A stretch of 48,121 nucleotides of DNA from Bryobacter aggregatus MPL3 (GTDB lineage Bacteria > Acidobacteriota > Terriglobia > Bryobacterales > Bryobacteraceae). The notes beneath the pieces are model-generated. The model worked only from the letters and a program-made list of their open reading frames with translations, did not search any database and was not told the DNA's origin. The stretch covers positions 1 to 48,121 of the forward strand of contig NZ_JNIF01000002.1 in the NCBI RefSeq assembly GCF_000702445.1, given 5' to 3'. The position numbers and the translations under genes were made by a program. This document shows positions 33,063-41,175 of this stretch, piece after piece. Every line of letters begins with the position of its first letter. Within the stretch, counting starts at the first letter, position 1.

Positions 33063-34649
33063 ATGCCAACTCTTCCATTTGAGCGTTTAGCCGTTAGGCT
33101 AGATGCCGTGTTGAATCGCAACAAGTACCTCTATCTGGCGGCAATGAGCTTTTTATGTGCGTTGACGAGCATCGGATACTCACACTCAAAAGCGGCCTGG
33201 ATTGATGAGATCCTGCAGATTCACATTGCACGCCTGCCCACCGCCGCTCAGGTGTGGGAGAACATCCGCGGCGGTTCTGTGCAGATGGACCCGCCTTTGC
33301 TACATATGCTCGACCACTTTCTGATCCAGACCTTTGGGGACAGTTTGCTTGCTGTCCGTATGGCCTCTATTGTGGGCTTCATTTTGATGTGCGTTTGCAT
33401 CTCACTCTTGCTCTGGCGTTATGTACCAGCCATCTATGCAGCAGCAGCTTTCTTTTTGCCTTACGCAACCGTGTTGCGCACACGAGTGCCCGATGTCCGG
33501 CCTTACGGAATGATGCTTGGCTTCTCTGCTCTTGCCCTATTGTGCTGGGACTCTCTCAACAATCCTGAAACCACCGGACGACGGCGGGCCTGGTGGCGCA
33601 TTGGCTTACTTTTGAGCTTGGCCGCAATGTTTTCAACGCACTTCTACAGCATCCTGTTTCTTGCTGGTTTTGGTGTCGCCGAACTTGTCCGCCTGCTGCA
33701 ACGCAAACGCCCGGACTGGCCTCTGTACGGTACTGTTGCGCTGGCATTCATCCCCTATCTGATCTGGCTTCCGACTCTGCTCGCAGCAAAACGGATTTAC
33801 ATGCAGCACTACTTTTTTCCAGTCAACTTCAATAACTTCTACAGTTTCTATTCCTTTGCAGTACAGAGTCTGCCCTTAGCTGGATTGCTGCTCTTCCTGC
33901 TCCTAATTCTCGCCCTGGCCCCTCGGCTGGAGTATCGCGAACCGGTACCGCCTTCTGATTCCCAACGAACTCTGCTGCTGGCTTGTTTGGGATTCCTGAT
34001 TGTACCCCTGGCTGGGTATCTCGTCGGTTTGCTGGCGACGGGTATTTTTGTGAATTACTACCACATTATTGCCACTTTTGGCTTGATTGTAGGACTCCCA
34101 TTGGTTCTCTCCTACTTGTCAGGCGGACAGCGTGCCATTGGGCTAGCATTGTTCGCCGCGATTGTCGGACATGGCATGCTTGTCACCGTACGGGGTATTT
34201 CTGGGTTCCGACGTACAGATACCTTCTATCCCAGCTTGGCCGCGGTGCGTGCCATTATTCCCGAGCCTCGGCCAGACATCGTTCTTCCTTCTCCCCTGCA
34301 CTTTCTTTCTTTTCAGGAAGCCAATCGAACAGACCCCGAAAACAATCTGGTCTATCTCTACGACGCCAAGAAGGCTTTGGACGCACTCGGGACAGATACG
34401 GCCGATCTTTGCCACTACTATCTGAAGCAGATCACCAATTCGGTTCGTATCGAGGCATTCGATCCATGGCTAGCACAGCATCCGCACTTCTATATCGCTG
34501 TCCTCGGCGAAAGTATCGGTGTGCAAGAGTGGCAATATGACTATCTCTTGCGCCAGGCAAGAGCAAAGATGACCTGGCTCGGAAAAGTAGGCAGCTTCCA
34601 GATTTATCGCGTTGACCAGAACACAACCGCAACGGTGGCTCCTCAGTGA
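33063..34649 (+). CDS. GT39/ArnT-like membrane glycosyltransferase
   Basis: A 528-aa integral membrane protein with about ten to twelve helices. The first periplasmic loop has AAWIDEILQIHIARLP and QMDPPLLHMLDHFLI, the acidic and D-PPL patterns shared by GT39/ArnT/PMT-type enzymes, which take sugars from polyprenyl phosphate outside the inner membrane. It also has a C-terminal soluble part (DIVLPSPLHFLSFQEANRTD). It heads a five-gene operon: its TGA overlaps the GTG of the HAD gene. DPM1-like GT2 proteins at the end of the operon could supply its lipid-linked donor. Confidence 0.85.
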   Translation: MPTLPFERLAVRLDAVLNRNKYLYLAAMSFLCALTSIGYSHSKAAWIDEILQIHIARLPTAAQVWENIRGGSVQMDPPLLHMLDHFLIQTFGDSLLAVRMASIVGFILMCVCISLLLWRYVPAIYAAAAFFLPYATVLRTRVPDVRPYGMMLGFSALALLCWDSLNNPETTGRRRAWWRIGLLLSLAAMFSTHFYSILFLAGFGVAELVRLLQRKRPDWPLYGTVALAFIPYLIWLPTLLAAKRIYMQHYFFPVNFNNFYSFYSFAVQSLPLAGLLLFLLLILALAPRLEYREPVPPSDSQRTLLLACLGFLIVPLAGYLVGLLATGIFVNYYHIIATFGLIVGLPLVLSYLSGGQRAIGLALFAAIVGHGMLVTVRGISGFRRTDTFYPSLAAVRAIIPEPRPDIVLPSPLHFLSFQEANRTDPENNLVYLYDAKKALDALGTDTADLCHYYLKQITNSVRIEAFDPWLAQHPHFYIAVLGESIGVQEWQYDYLLRQARAKMTWLGKVGSFQIYRVDQNTTATVAPQ

Positions 34650-35338
34650 TTCGAGCCATCGTTTTTGATATGGATGGAGTCTTAGTCGATTCGACAACAA
34701 GCCATGCCTTGGCATTTCAAGAAGTTCTGCAGGGGATCGGTGTGGGGGGCTTCGACTATAGCCAATACGCCGGAGAGCGCACTCCCGATGTATTTCGGAA
34801 AATCCGTGCGGAACGTGGTTTAAAACTCAGCGAAACAGAAATCAACGTGCTGGCGGATACAAAGAGCGCCAGGGCGCGACAGTTGCTCTCCGAAAATGAC
34901 TGCTTCATGCCGGATTACAAACTCGTTCTAGAAAGATTGGCAGAACACTTTGTGTTGGCGCTGGCCAGTTCCGGGTCGCGCAGCAGCGTTGATGACTTTC
35001 TCGATCGCGGTGGGGCCCGCAAGCTGTTTCGCAGTGTTCTTTCCGGTTCCGACGTAGAGAATGCGAAACCTGACCCGGAGATCTATCTCCGCAGCTTTTT
35101 GCAATTGGAGTGCCAGCCGGAAGAGTGCGCCGTAGTTGAGGACGCCTTGTCCGGTGTCCTTGCCGCAAAGAGAGCTGGCGCGGGTAGAATCATTGGCTTC
35201 CACCCAAAACGGGATGGCGGTAGCGAGTTATTGACGGCTGGGGCAGCACCTGTAATCGGGATGCTGCGAGAATTGCTGGAGCTGTTTGCCGTGCCACCCG
35301 GAGGAGTGAAGATATCATGCCAGCCTGGCCTATTTTAA
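34646..35338 (+). CDS. HAD-superfamily phosphatase/phosphoglucomutase-like protein
   Basis: A 230-aa HAD hydrolase of the beta-phosphoglucomutase-like subgroup. Motif 1 is VFDMDGVLVDS (nucleophile D9 and D11), motif 2 is ALASSGSR near residue 111, and motifs 3/4 are KPDPEIYL and VVEDALSGVLAAKRAG. The small helical cap domain lies between motifs 1 and 2. Start GTG overlaps the preceding stop. It might dephosphorylate a sugar phosphate or interconvert sugar 6- and 1-phosphates for the following nucleotidyltransferase, with which it overlaps by 22 bases. Confidence 0.87.
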   Translation: MIRAIVFDMDGVLVDSTTSHALAFQEVLQGIGVGGFDYSQYAGERTPDVFRKIRAERGLKLSETEINVLADTKSARARQLLSENDCFMPDYKLVLERLAEHFVLALASSGSRSSVDDFLDRGGARKLFRSVLSGSDVENAKPDPEIYLRSFLQLECQPEECAVVEDALSGVLAAKRAGAGRIIGFHPKRDGGSELLTAGAAPVIGMLRELLELFAVPPGGVKISCQPGLF

Positions 35339-36138
35339 ATCGTGAGAACTGGATTGAATCTGCGGCAGCTGATGCAAATCCGGACGACTATAGTGTTGTC
35401 ATCGCTGCTGCAGGGCGTGGCACGCGCCTTGATTTCAATAAGCCCAAGATCCTTTTCCCTCTGCTAGGGAAGCCCATCCTCGAATGGTTGATCGAGCTGT
35501 TTGCCCCACGCGTATCGCGTTTGGTAATCGTACTCTCCCCCGAGGGAATCTCTTTTGTGAAACCAGAGCTCGACCGGCTCATTCCGGGCCGATACGATAT
35601 TGTGGAACAGCCGATCCCGATCGGAATGGGAGACGCCGTGGCTCGCGGTCTCCAGGCCGTAAAGACGCCTTCGGTCGCCATTGTCTGGGGAGATCAGGCT
35701 GCACTCCAAACAACCACCATCGATGCGGTTCTGCGGCTGCACGCAGGTCCGCTCCATCCTTTTGCGACCCTTCCGACCGTAAAAACCAGACCTCCCTACA
35801 TTCACTTCCTGCGCAACCTGGAAGGTAGAATCGATGGATTGCTGCAGGCCCGAGAAGGCGATTCCATGCCTGAGGAAGGAGAAAGCGATGTCGGTTTCTT
35901 TTGTTTTCACACGCAGCCTCTTCTTGCGCTGTTAGACCAGATGCGGCAATCCGGCACAGCAAGAGGTGCAGCCACAGGAGAGTTCAACTTCTTGCCTGTC
36001 ATTCCTCTTGCGTCCCAACAGGGTAAGATTCTGCTCACCCCTCAAATCACAAATCCGAGTGAGGCCATGGGCATTAACTCCCGCGCCGATGCCAGCCGTC
36101 TAGAATCCCTTCTAGGAAGTGAGAAGCAGGATGTCTAA
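35317..36138 (+). CDS. GlmU/MobA-like nucleotidyltransferase
   Basis: A 273-aa NTP-transferase-fold protein. YSVVIAAAGRGTRLDFNKPK near residues 26-45 is the nucleotide-binding signature, followed by LFPLLGKPILEW, the base-contacting IGMGDAVARGL and VWGDQAAL. The end AMGINSRADASRLE resembles the GlmU sugar-1-phosphate uridylyltransferase core (GINNR). It would make a nucleotide-activated sugar or, by analogy to CofC, activate another phosphate compound. It overlaps both its neighbours, so the operon is translationally coupled. No C-terminal acetyltransferase domain is present. Confidence 0.85.
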   Translation: MPAWPILNRENWIESAAADANPDDYSVVIAAAGRGTRLDFNKPKILFPLLGKPILEWLIELFAPRVSRLVIVLSPEGISFVKPELDRLIPGRYDIVEQPIPIGMGDAVARGLQAVKTPSVAIVWGDQAALQTTTIDAVLRLHAGPLHPFATLPTVKTRPPYIHFLRNLEGRIDGLLQAREGDSMPEEGESDVGFFCFHTQPLLALLDQMRQSGTARGAATGEFNFLPVIPLASQQGKILLTPQITNPSEAMGINSRADASRLESLLGSEKQDV

Positions 36139-38146
36139 CTCTGAGAAAAGCTCCCCCAAGCTGAACATCACCATGTTTTCTGGTGGAAGTGGAACTCATT
36201 CGATTACTGCCGCGCTTTGGCGTCACCCGCAAATCTCCCTGAAGATTCTCATCAATGCCTATGACGATGGACACTCCACGGGCCGTCTGCGGCGTTTTTT
36301 ACCCGGCATGTTGGGCCCCAGCGATGTGCGGAAGAATCTCAACCGGCTCATGCCAGAGCGCGAACAGTGTCACCGGAGTCTTAAGAAAATCTCCGATCAT
36401 CGCCTCCCTGTCGGAATCCCCGCAGCAGAAGCCTTAGCCCTCATGGATATGATTCTGGCCGGACGCTGTACAAAATTGCCCGCACCCTTAGCTGACAGCT
36501 TTGCCCAGCTCAACGTCGCGCAGTATCACCGAATCCAGTCCTTCCTCTCCACTTTTCGGCGCTACTACGATGAACAGTTTGAGAAGAACAATGTCTTCAA
36601 CTTTACCGATTGCGCCTTAGGCAACCTCTTCTTTGCGGGTTGCTATTTGGAAGAAGGACAGGATTTTAACCGCACCATCGCCGCCTTCAGTGTCTTTCAT
36701 GATGTTGATCCTTCCATCCTGTTGAACGTGACCCAGGGAGAGAACCTCTTTCTTGCTGCAATGAAGGAGGACGGCCAACTGGTTGCCAACGAGGCCGATA
36801 TCGTAGCGGCACAAAGCAGCAACGCCAAAATCTCGCACCTCTATCTTTTGTCAGGCGATACCTACCTCGACAAGATGGAGCGCCAGGGCATCCTTCCTGA
36901 AGAGGGTTGGGAACACTTTCTCACCGCACAGCACGTCACCCCCGAGATTTCTCCGGCTGCAGCCGCAGCCATCGCCGAAGCTGACGTTATCATTTACGGA
37001 CCCGGCACACAACACTCCTCCCTTCTCCCTTCTTACCTGACTCGCGGCGTTGGCGAAGCCGTGGCTTCAAACCGGCAGGCAGACAAAATTTTTGTGGCGA
37101 ATATTCATCGGGACCTCGATATTCCAACCGACGATATCAACGACCTGGCCCGGAAATTTGTGGCGGCCATACAACGCCCTGGCCCCAAGATCAATGTGGA
37201 ATGGGAAGATGCAGTCACTCATTTCTTTGTTCAGGACGATCACCTGCGGACGGACAGCGCCAAGTACATCCCCTTTGATCCTGCTCAGTTCTGCTACTCC
37301 TTGAAAACGGTTCGGGTTCGGGATTGGGAATCCCAGGAAGGACGCCATTCTGGTGGCTTTGTTCTCGATGAAGTGCGGCAGATTGTTCAGGAGCGGATTG
37401 ATATCCGAATTGAGCGGACCTCGCATATGGTCTCGATCCTCATCCCAATCTTGAATGAAGAACGAACAATCGAAGAAGTTCTCAAAAGCGTCGTAGCGCT
37501 CGATTTTCAGGCGCTCGGTTTGAGCAAAGAAGTTTTAGTGATCGATGGGGCGTCAACAGACCGGAGCTACGAATTAGCGCAGAAAGTACGTTCCGTGAAA
37601 GTCTTGCGGCTGGATCAACAACAAGGGCGCGGAGCCGCTCTCCGTATGGGCATTGATGCGGCACGGGGTAATCTGATTGTGTTCTTCCCAGGGGATAAGG
37701 AATACAGCACGGGCGATCTCTATTCGCTCGTCAGCTCGCTCGTGAATTCGCGTTTCCGCACCGTCTTCGGGAGCCGGGCCGTAAAGTGCATCAACCTAAG
37801 TGGGGAACTGCGCTCCATCTACCAGAACAATCTGAGTCTCTATCTGGCCAGCAAATACGGCGGCATGCTACTCAGTATCCTGACTCTTCTGATCTACAAC
37901 CGCTATGTGACAGATGCACTTTCAAGCGTTAAGGCTTTTGACGCTGAATTCCTGCGCTCTTTGCGCCTGCAATGTGATGGCCGGGATCTGGACACCGAGA
38001 TTGTCGCCAAACTGGCTCGCCGGGAGGAATATGTTCTCGAACTGCCCGTCGACTATACTCCCCGCAGCCGCTCTGCTGGCAAGAAGATCACTGTCTTTGA
38101 TGGCTTAGCCTGCATCTGGACCTTGATTCGAGAGCGCTTTTCTTAA
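36131..38146 (+). CDS. YvcK/CofD-like domain fused to GT2 glycosyltransferase
   Basis: A 671-aa fusion. Residues 10-420 match the YvcK/CofD fold: MFSGGSGTHS at 15-24, AYDDGHSTGRLRR at 43-55, PGMLGPSDVRKNL at 58-70, CALGNLFFAG near 160, and EADVIIYGPGTQHSSLLPSY near 285-304. YvcK proteins bind UDP-sugars; CofD transfers a phospho-acid from a nucleotide donor. From about residue 432 a GT2 domain begins: VSILIPILNEERTIEEVL, VLVIDGASTDRS, QGRGAALRMG, FFPGDKEY, and DTEIVAKLARR, as in DPM1-like transferases. The ATG at 36131 is preferred to a GTG at 36119. The order of motifs indicates a genuine single reading frame, not a frameshift artefact. Confidence 0.85.
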   Translation: MSNSEKSSPKLNITMFSGGSGTHSITAALWRHPQISLKILINAYDDGHSTGRLRRFLPGMLGPSDVRKNLNRLMPEREQCHRSLKKISDHRLPVGIPAAEALALMDMILAGRCTKLPAPLADSFAQLNVAQYHRIQSFLSTFRRYYDEQFEKNNVFNFTDCALGNLFFAGCYLEEGQDFNRTIAAFSVFHDVDPSILLNVTQGENLFLAAMKEDGQLVANEADIVAAQSSNAKISHLYLLSGDTYLDKMERQGILPEEGWEHFLTAQHVTPEISPAAAAAIAEADVIIYGPGTQHSSLLPSYLTRGVGEAVASNRQADKIFVANIHRDLDIPTDDINDLARKFVAAIQRPGPKINVEWEDAVTHFFVQDDHLRTDSAKYIPFDPAQFCYSLKTVRVRDWESQEGRHSGGFVLDEVRQIVQERIDIRIERTSHMVSILIPILNEERTIEEVLKSVVALDFQALGLSKEVLVIDGASTDRSYELAQKVRSVKVLRLDQQQGRGAALRMGIDAARGNLIVFFPGDKEYSTGDLYSLVSSLVNSRFRTVFGSRAVKCINLSGELRSIYQNNLSLYLASKYGGMLLSILTLLIYNRYVTDALSSVKAFDAEFLRSLRLQCDGRDLDTEIVAKLARREEYVLELPVDYTPRSRSAGKKITVFDGLACIWTLIRERFS

Positions 38147-38162
38147 GGACTTCTTTGTACCC

Positions 38163-38897
38163 ATGCGTACTCTATCCATCGTGATTCCCGCTTATAACGA
38201 AGAAGTGTTTCTAGGCGCTCTGTTAGAGCGGATTCTCAGTGTTCCTGTCGAGCAGCTTGGGTTTCGGAAAGAGCTGCTTGTCATCGATGATGGCTCAAAG
38301 GATAAGACTCGTGAAATCGCACTTGCCTATGCTGCCAAACATGATTCCATCCAGGTCTTCACGCAAGTGCCGAATCAAGGCAAGGGGAAGGCAGTGCAGC
38401 GCGGAATTCGGGAGTCTACTGGGGAGTTTGTCCTGATTCAGGATGCGGACCTCGAATATGATCCGGATGATTATCCGGCTCTACTGGCTGCCTTATCGCG
38501 AGCAGATGTTGTATACGGCAGCCGCACCCTCGGACAGTTCCAGCAGCAGGGCTGGACTCTTTTCCCTGGACGGCATGCCTCTCAGAAGTTCGGTCCCTGG
38601 CTAGCTGGGGTACTACTGACACTTTGGACTTTCCTGCTCTATGGCCGCTGGATCACCGATACACTGACTGCCTATAAGTTGTACCCAGGGCCAGTGATCC
38701 GTCAAATGCGCATTGAGACCAAAGGATTTGAAACCGATCACGAGATCACCGCAAAACTGATTCGACAAGGATTGCAATTGACCGAAGTCCCGATTGCGTA
38801 TCATCCGCGAGGCGCCGAAGAAGGCAAGAAAATCAAACCCATTGATGGCTTGATTGCCGTATATACTCTGCTTCGATTCCGCTTTGGACGGTTGTAG
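38163..38897 (+). CDS. DPM1-like GT2 glycosyltransferase
   Basis: A 244-aa family 2 transferase resembling polyprenyl-phosphate mannose/glucose synthases. LSIVIPAYNEEVFLGALLE starts the GT-A fold, LLVIDDGSKDKT and NQGKGKAVQRGI follow, and the metal site is IQDADLEYDPDDY near residues 92-104. A single hydrophobic segment (AGVLLTLWTFLLYG) may touch the membrane. It is very similar in layout to the C-terminal half of the preceding fusion, with the shared tail RGAEEGKKIKPIDGL versus RSRSAGKKITVFDGL, so the two probably arose by duplication. It lies 16 bp after the fusion gene. Confidence 0.88.
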   Translation: MRTLSIVIPAYNEEVFLGALLERILSVPVEQLGFRKELLVIDDGSKDKTREIALAYAAKHDSIQVFTQVPNQGKGKAVQRGIRESTGEFVLIQDADLEYDPDDYPALLAALSRADVVYGSRTLGQFQQQGWTLFPGRHASQKFGPWLAGVLLTLWTFLLYGRWITDTLTAYKLYPGPVIRQMRIETKGFETDHEITAKLIRQGLQLTEVPIAYHPRGAEEGKKIKPIDGLIAVYTLLRFRFGRL

Positions 38898-38995
38898 CTC
38901 AGCCCTACTCAGAACGTCTTGACGTTGTTCCGCAACCAAGGCACGAGTTTGTCAAAGCTGAAAATCCCGAGACGAAGGCGTAAGTATCTTCCGCA

Positions 38996-39088
38996 TCAGC
39001 TGTCGCGAACCCCTTGCGCCCCACCATAACGCTCAATCTGATCCTCGTGCATCGCAGGGACTTCCGTCAGCGTGAGGTAGTCGGTCAT
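38996..39088 (-). pseudogene. Truncated Doc-type toxin fragment
   Basis: Thirty residues reading MTDYLTLTEVPAMHEDQIER then YGGAQGVRDS and stop. This is the conserved N-terminus of Doc/Fic-type toxins (usually LTEVLAIHEDQIERYGG...GVRD), but the remaining body with the HPFxDGNKR motif is missing. Its start overlaps the end of the antitoxin frame. Confidence 0.75.
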
Positions 39089-39260
39089 TTCGCAAGCTTT
39101 TGTAGAGCTCGCTGTACTTTTCATGGCTGCCAAAATAGGCGACCATCACATGCGCACGTGGCCGGGTGTTCTTTCGCTTCTCGATCAGGTCAGCCAGCGC
39201 CTCATCCATGAGTGCCTGGAGCTGCCGCCCCTCTTGTTGCACAAGATTGCGGACAGGAGT
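39033..39260 (-). pseudogene. Decayed antitoxin gene of the Doc-type module
   Basis: The frame reads KTPVRNLVQQEGRQLQALMDEALADLIEKRKNTRPRAHVM in pieces (KTPVRNLVQQEGRQLQ, then ALMDEALADLIEKRK) and SHEKYSELYKSL, an antitoxin usually found directly before a Doc toxin. The expected ATG before KTPV is replaced by ATAG, and the end runs past its natural stop into the toxin, so both ends are damaged. Confidence 0.65.
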
Positions 39261-39267
39261 TTTCTAT

Positions 39268-39291
39268 GAATGGTAAAGGACGTTATCATTC
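39268..39291. promoter_or_regulatory. Inverted repeat upstream of the decayed antitoxin
   Basis: GAATGGTAA and TTATCATTC form 9-bp arms with one mismatch around six bases. The position suits the autoregulatory operator of a toxin-antitoxin operon. Confidence 0.5.
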
Positions 39292-39386
39292 ATCAAGGAC
39301 AATCACTCTCTCGCAAACGAAATGGTCAACCCGAATCAGATTACTCTTGACCTTTCGATCATTGAGATTGCAAGAAGCTTGATTCG

Positions 39387-40160
39387 CTATTTCCTCTTAG
39401 CCAGAGCCACCGCATCGGCTCCCGCCGGAAATCGAAGCTGTCCCGTCTGGTCGTTGGCGGCACGCCACACCGTCTCGGCGACATCAGCCTCCGTCGTCAC
39501 CGCAGCCGGTTTCGCAAAGGCTGCGAAGATCGGCGCCGCAAAAGACGCGTACGCCTCCGGAATCAGCCCTTCCATCCGCTTTCCTCCATTGCTCGCAAAG
39601 CGCGTCGTCGGGCCGTAGCCTGGCTCCACCAGCTTCACCTTCACATGGAAAGCCTCGAGTTCAAACGCAAGCGACCCTGTAAATCCTTCGATCGCCGTCT
39701 TGCTCGCCGTATAGGCAGCTGCCAGGGGCATCGGCGCCAGCGTCACGCTTGAGGTCACGTTCACCACAACTCCCGATCTCCTCTCCCGAAAATGGGGCAA
39801 CAGCGCCTGCGTCATCGCCATCACACCAAAGGTGTTGGTCTCGAACACCTCGCGAACCGTGCTCATCGGCGTAGCCTCAAACGCGCCCACCACCCCGATG
39901 CCCGCATTGTTGACCAGCACATCGATCGCCCCAAACGCGGCAATCGCTCCGGCAACAGCACTGTCAATACTGTCGGCGCTGGTAACATCGAGCGGCAGCA
40001 CCTTCAGCCGATCGCTCGCCGCGCTGAAAATCTCCGCATTCGGTTGCCGCATCGTTGCGACTACATTCCAGCCATGCTCGAGAAAGAAGTCTGCTGTCGC
40101 CTTGCCATAACCGGACGAGGCGCCCGTGATGAGGACTGTTTGAGGGATTGATTTTTCCAT
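39387..40160 (-). CDS. Short-chain dehydrogenase/reductase
   Basis: A 257-aa SDR oxidoreductase. The NAD(P)-binding motif is TGASSGYGKA (residues 13-22), NNAGIG follows near 84, and the catalytic residues are S in VTSSV near 134 with YTASK near 148-152. Full length for the classical family. AGGA lies eight bases before the ATG. It is divergent from the AraC-type regulator gene, a common pairing in which the regulator controls the dehydrogenase. The substrate is unknown. Confidence 0.92.
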   Translation of the reverse strand: MEKSIPQTVLITGASSGYGKATADFFLEHGWNVVATMRQPNAEIFSAASDRLKVLPLDVTSADSIDSAVAGAIAAFGAIDVLVNNAGIGVVGAFEATPMSTVREVFETNTFGVMAMTQALLPHFRERRSGVVVNVTSSVTLAPMPLAAAYTASKTAIEGFTGSLAFELEAFHVKVKLVEPGYGPTTRFASNGGKRMEGLIPEAYASFAAPIFAAFAKPAAVTTEADVAETVWRAANDQTGQLRFPAGADAVALAKRK

Positions 40161-40169
40161 TGTGTGATT

Positions 40170-40194
40170 CCTGTCTGTTCTCAGAATAGACAGG
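40170..40194. promoter_or_regulatory. Near-perfect operator palindrome between SDR and AraC genes
   Basis: Twelve-base arms (CCTGTCTGTTCT) with one mismatch around a single central C. TATAAT at 40210-40215 is a good -10 box for the AraC gene, so the palindrome overlaps its likely -35 region and lies directly before the SDR start. Confidence 0.7.
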
Positions 40195-40248
40195 CTTCTT
40201 TGGACTATCTATAATCAGAACACCTACTTTTGTTATCAATCCTCCAGA

Positions 40249-41175
40249 ATGGATCCGCTCACTGACATCATCGCACTGCTTCGTCCGCACGCAGCCTTCT
40301 CCAAACCGATCAGCGGCCGAGGACGCTGGGGCGTGCGATATGCCGCCTATGAACAGCCCAGCTTCTGCATCGTGCTCGAGGGGCAATGCTGGCTCACCCT
40401 CGAAGGCGACGCGCCTCTGATGCTGGAACGTGGCGACTATCTGCTTCTCCCCGCTACACCTGCCTTTACGATGACCAGTGAAGTAGGCGCCGATTGCACC
40501 CTGGGGAACCCTTCCATGACAGGCGTGCGACACGGCGAGCCCGATGGCGAGCCGGACTTTCGCATGATCGGCGGAGCCTTTCAAATCGATCCGGGAAACG
40601 CGGCGCTACTCGGAGTGGTGTTCGAGAAGATTCACATTCGCTCTGCGGAAAGCGATACCAGCCGGCTCACACGAGTGATCGATCTGATTCTGGACGAGTA
40701 CGCAGCCGAGCGACCAGGTCGCGACATGATCCTCCAACGCTTCCTGGAAGTGATGCTCGTCGAATGCCTCCGCTGGCAGAGCCTGCACCAGGAATCCACA
40801 ACCGCAGGTCTGCTCGCCGGAATGCGCGATACACCGATCGCGGATGCTCTGCGCGCCATGCACTCCGATGTGCGACATGGATGGACCGTAGCCGAACTGG
40901 CCCAACATGCCTACATGTCACGTTCAGCTTTTGCCACTCGTTTTACGACGACAATCGGATGTGCCCCGATGGAATATCTGGCGCGGTGGCGAATGAGTTT
41001 GGCCCAGGATGCGTTGAGCCGTGGGGGAACCTCGCTCGATCGTCTTGCTGAAGAGATCGGTTATGAATCCGCCAGTGCCTTCAGCACCGCGTTCCGCCGG
41101 CGCTTGGGCTGTGCACCGGGAGCCTTTGCACGCTCCCGCCGGGGAAGTTCGAAAGGAAGAGTGTACGCATCATGA
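40249..41175 (+). CDS. AraC-family regulator with cupin sensor
   Basis: A 308-aa transcription factor. Residues 1-180 are a cupin-type ligand domain (SFCIVLEGQCWLTLEGDAPL and RGDYLLLPAT). Residues about 205-300 contain two helix-turn-helix units: WTVAELAQHAYMSRSAFATR and SLDRLAEEIGYESASAFSTA, followed by FRRRLGCAPGAFAR. It likely controls the divergent SDR gene through the palindrome between them. No ribosome-binding site is visible at the ATG. Its TGA overlaps the ATG of the recombinase gene, an odd coupling. Confidence 0.9.
   Translation: MDPLTDIIALLRPHAAFSKPISGRGRWGVRYAAYEQPSFCIVLEGQCWLTLEGDAPLMLERGDYLLLPATPAFTMTSEVGADCTLGNPSMTGVRHGEPDGEPDFRMIGGAFQIDPGNAALLGVVFEKIHIRSAESDTSRLTRVIDLILDEYAAERPGRDMILQRFLEVMLVECLRWQSLHQESTTAGLLAGMRDTPIADALRAMHSDVRHGWTVAELAQHAYMSRSAFATRFTTTIGCAPMEYLARWRMSLAQDALSRGGTSLDRLAEEIGYESASAFSTAFRRRLGCAPGAFARSRRGSSKGRVYAS

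Noticed and set aside
38913-38926. AACGTC-TT-GACGTT as terminator of the polysaccharide operon
   Set aside because: Six-base arms with a two-base loop and no T-run; too weak to call.
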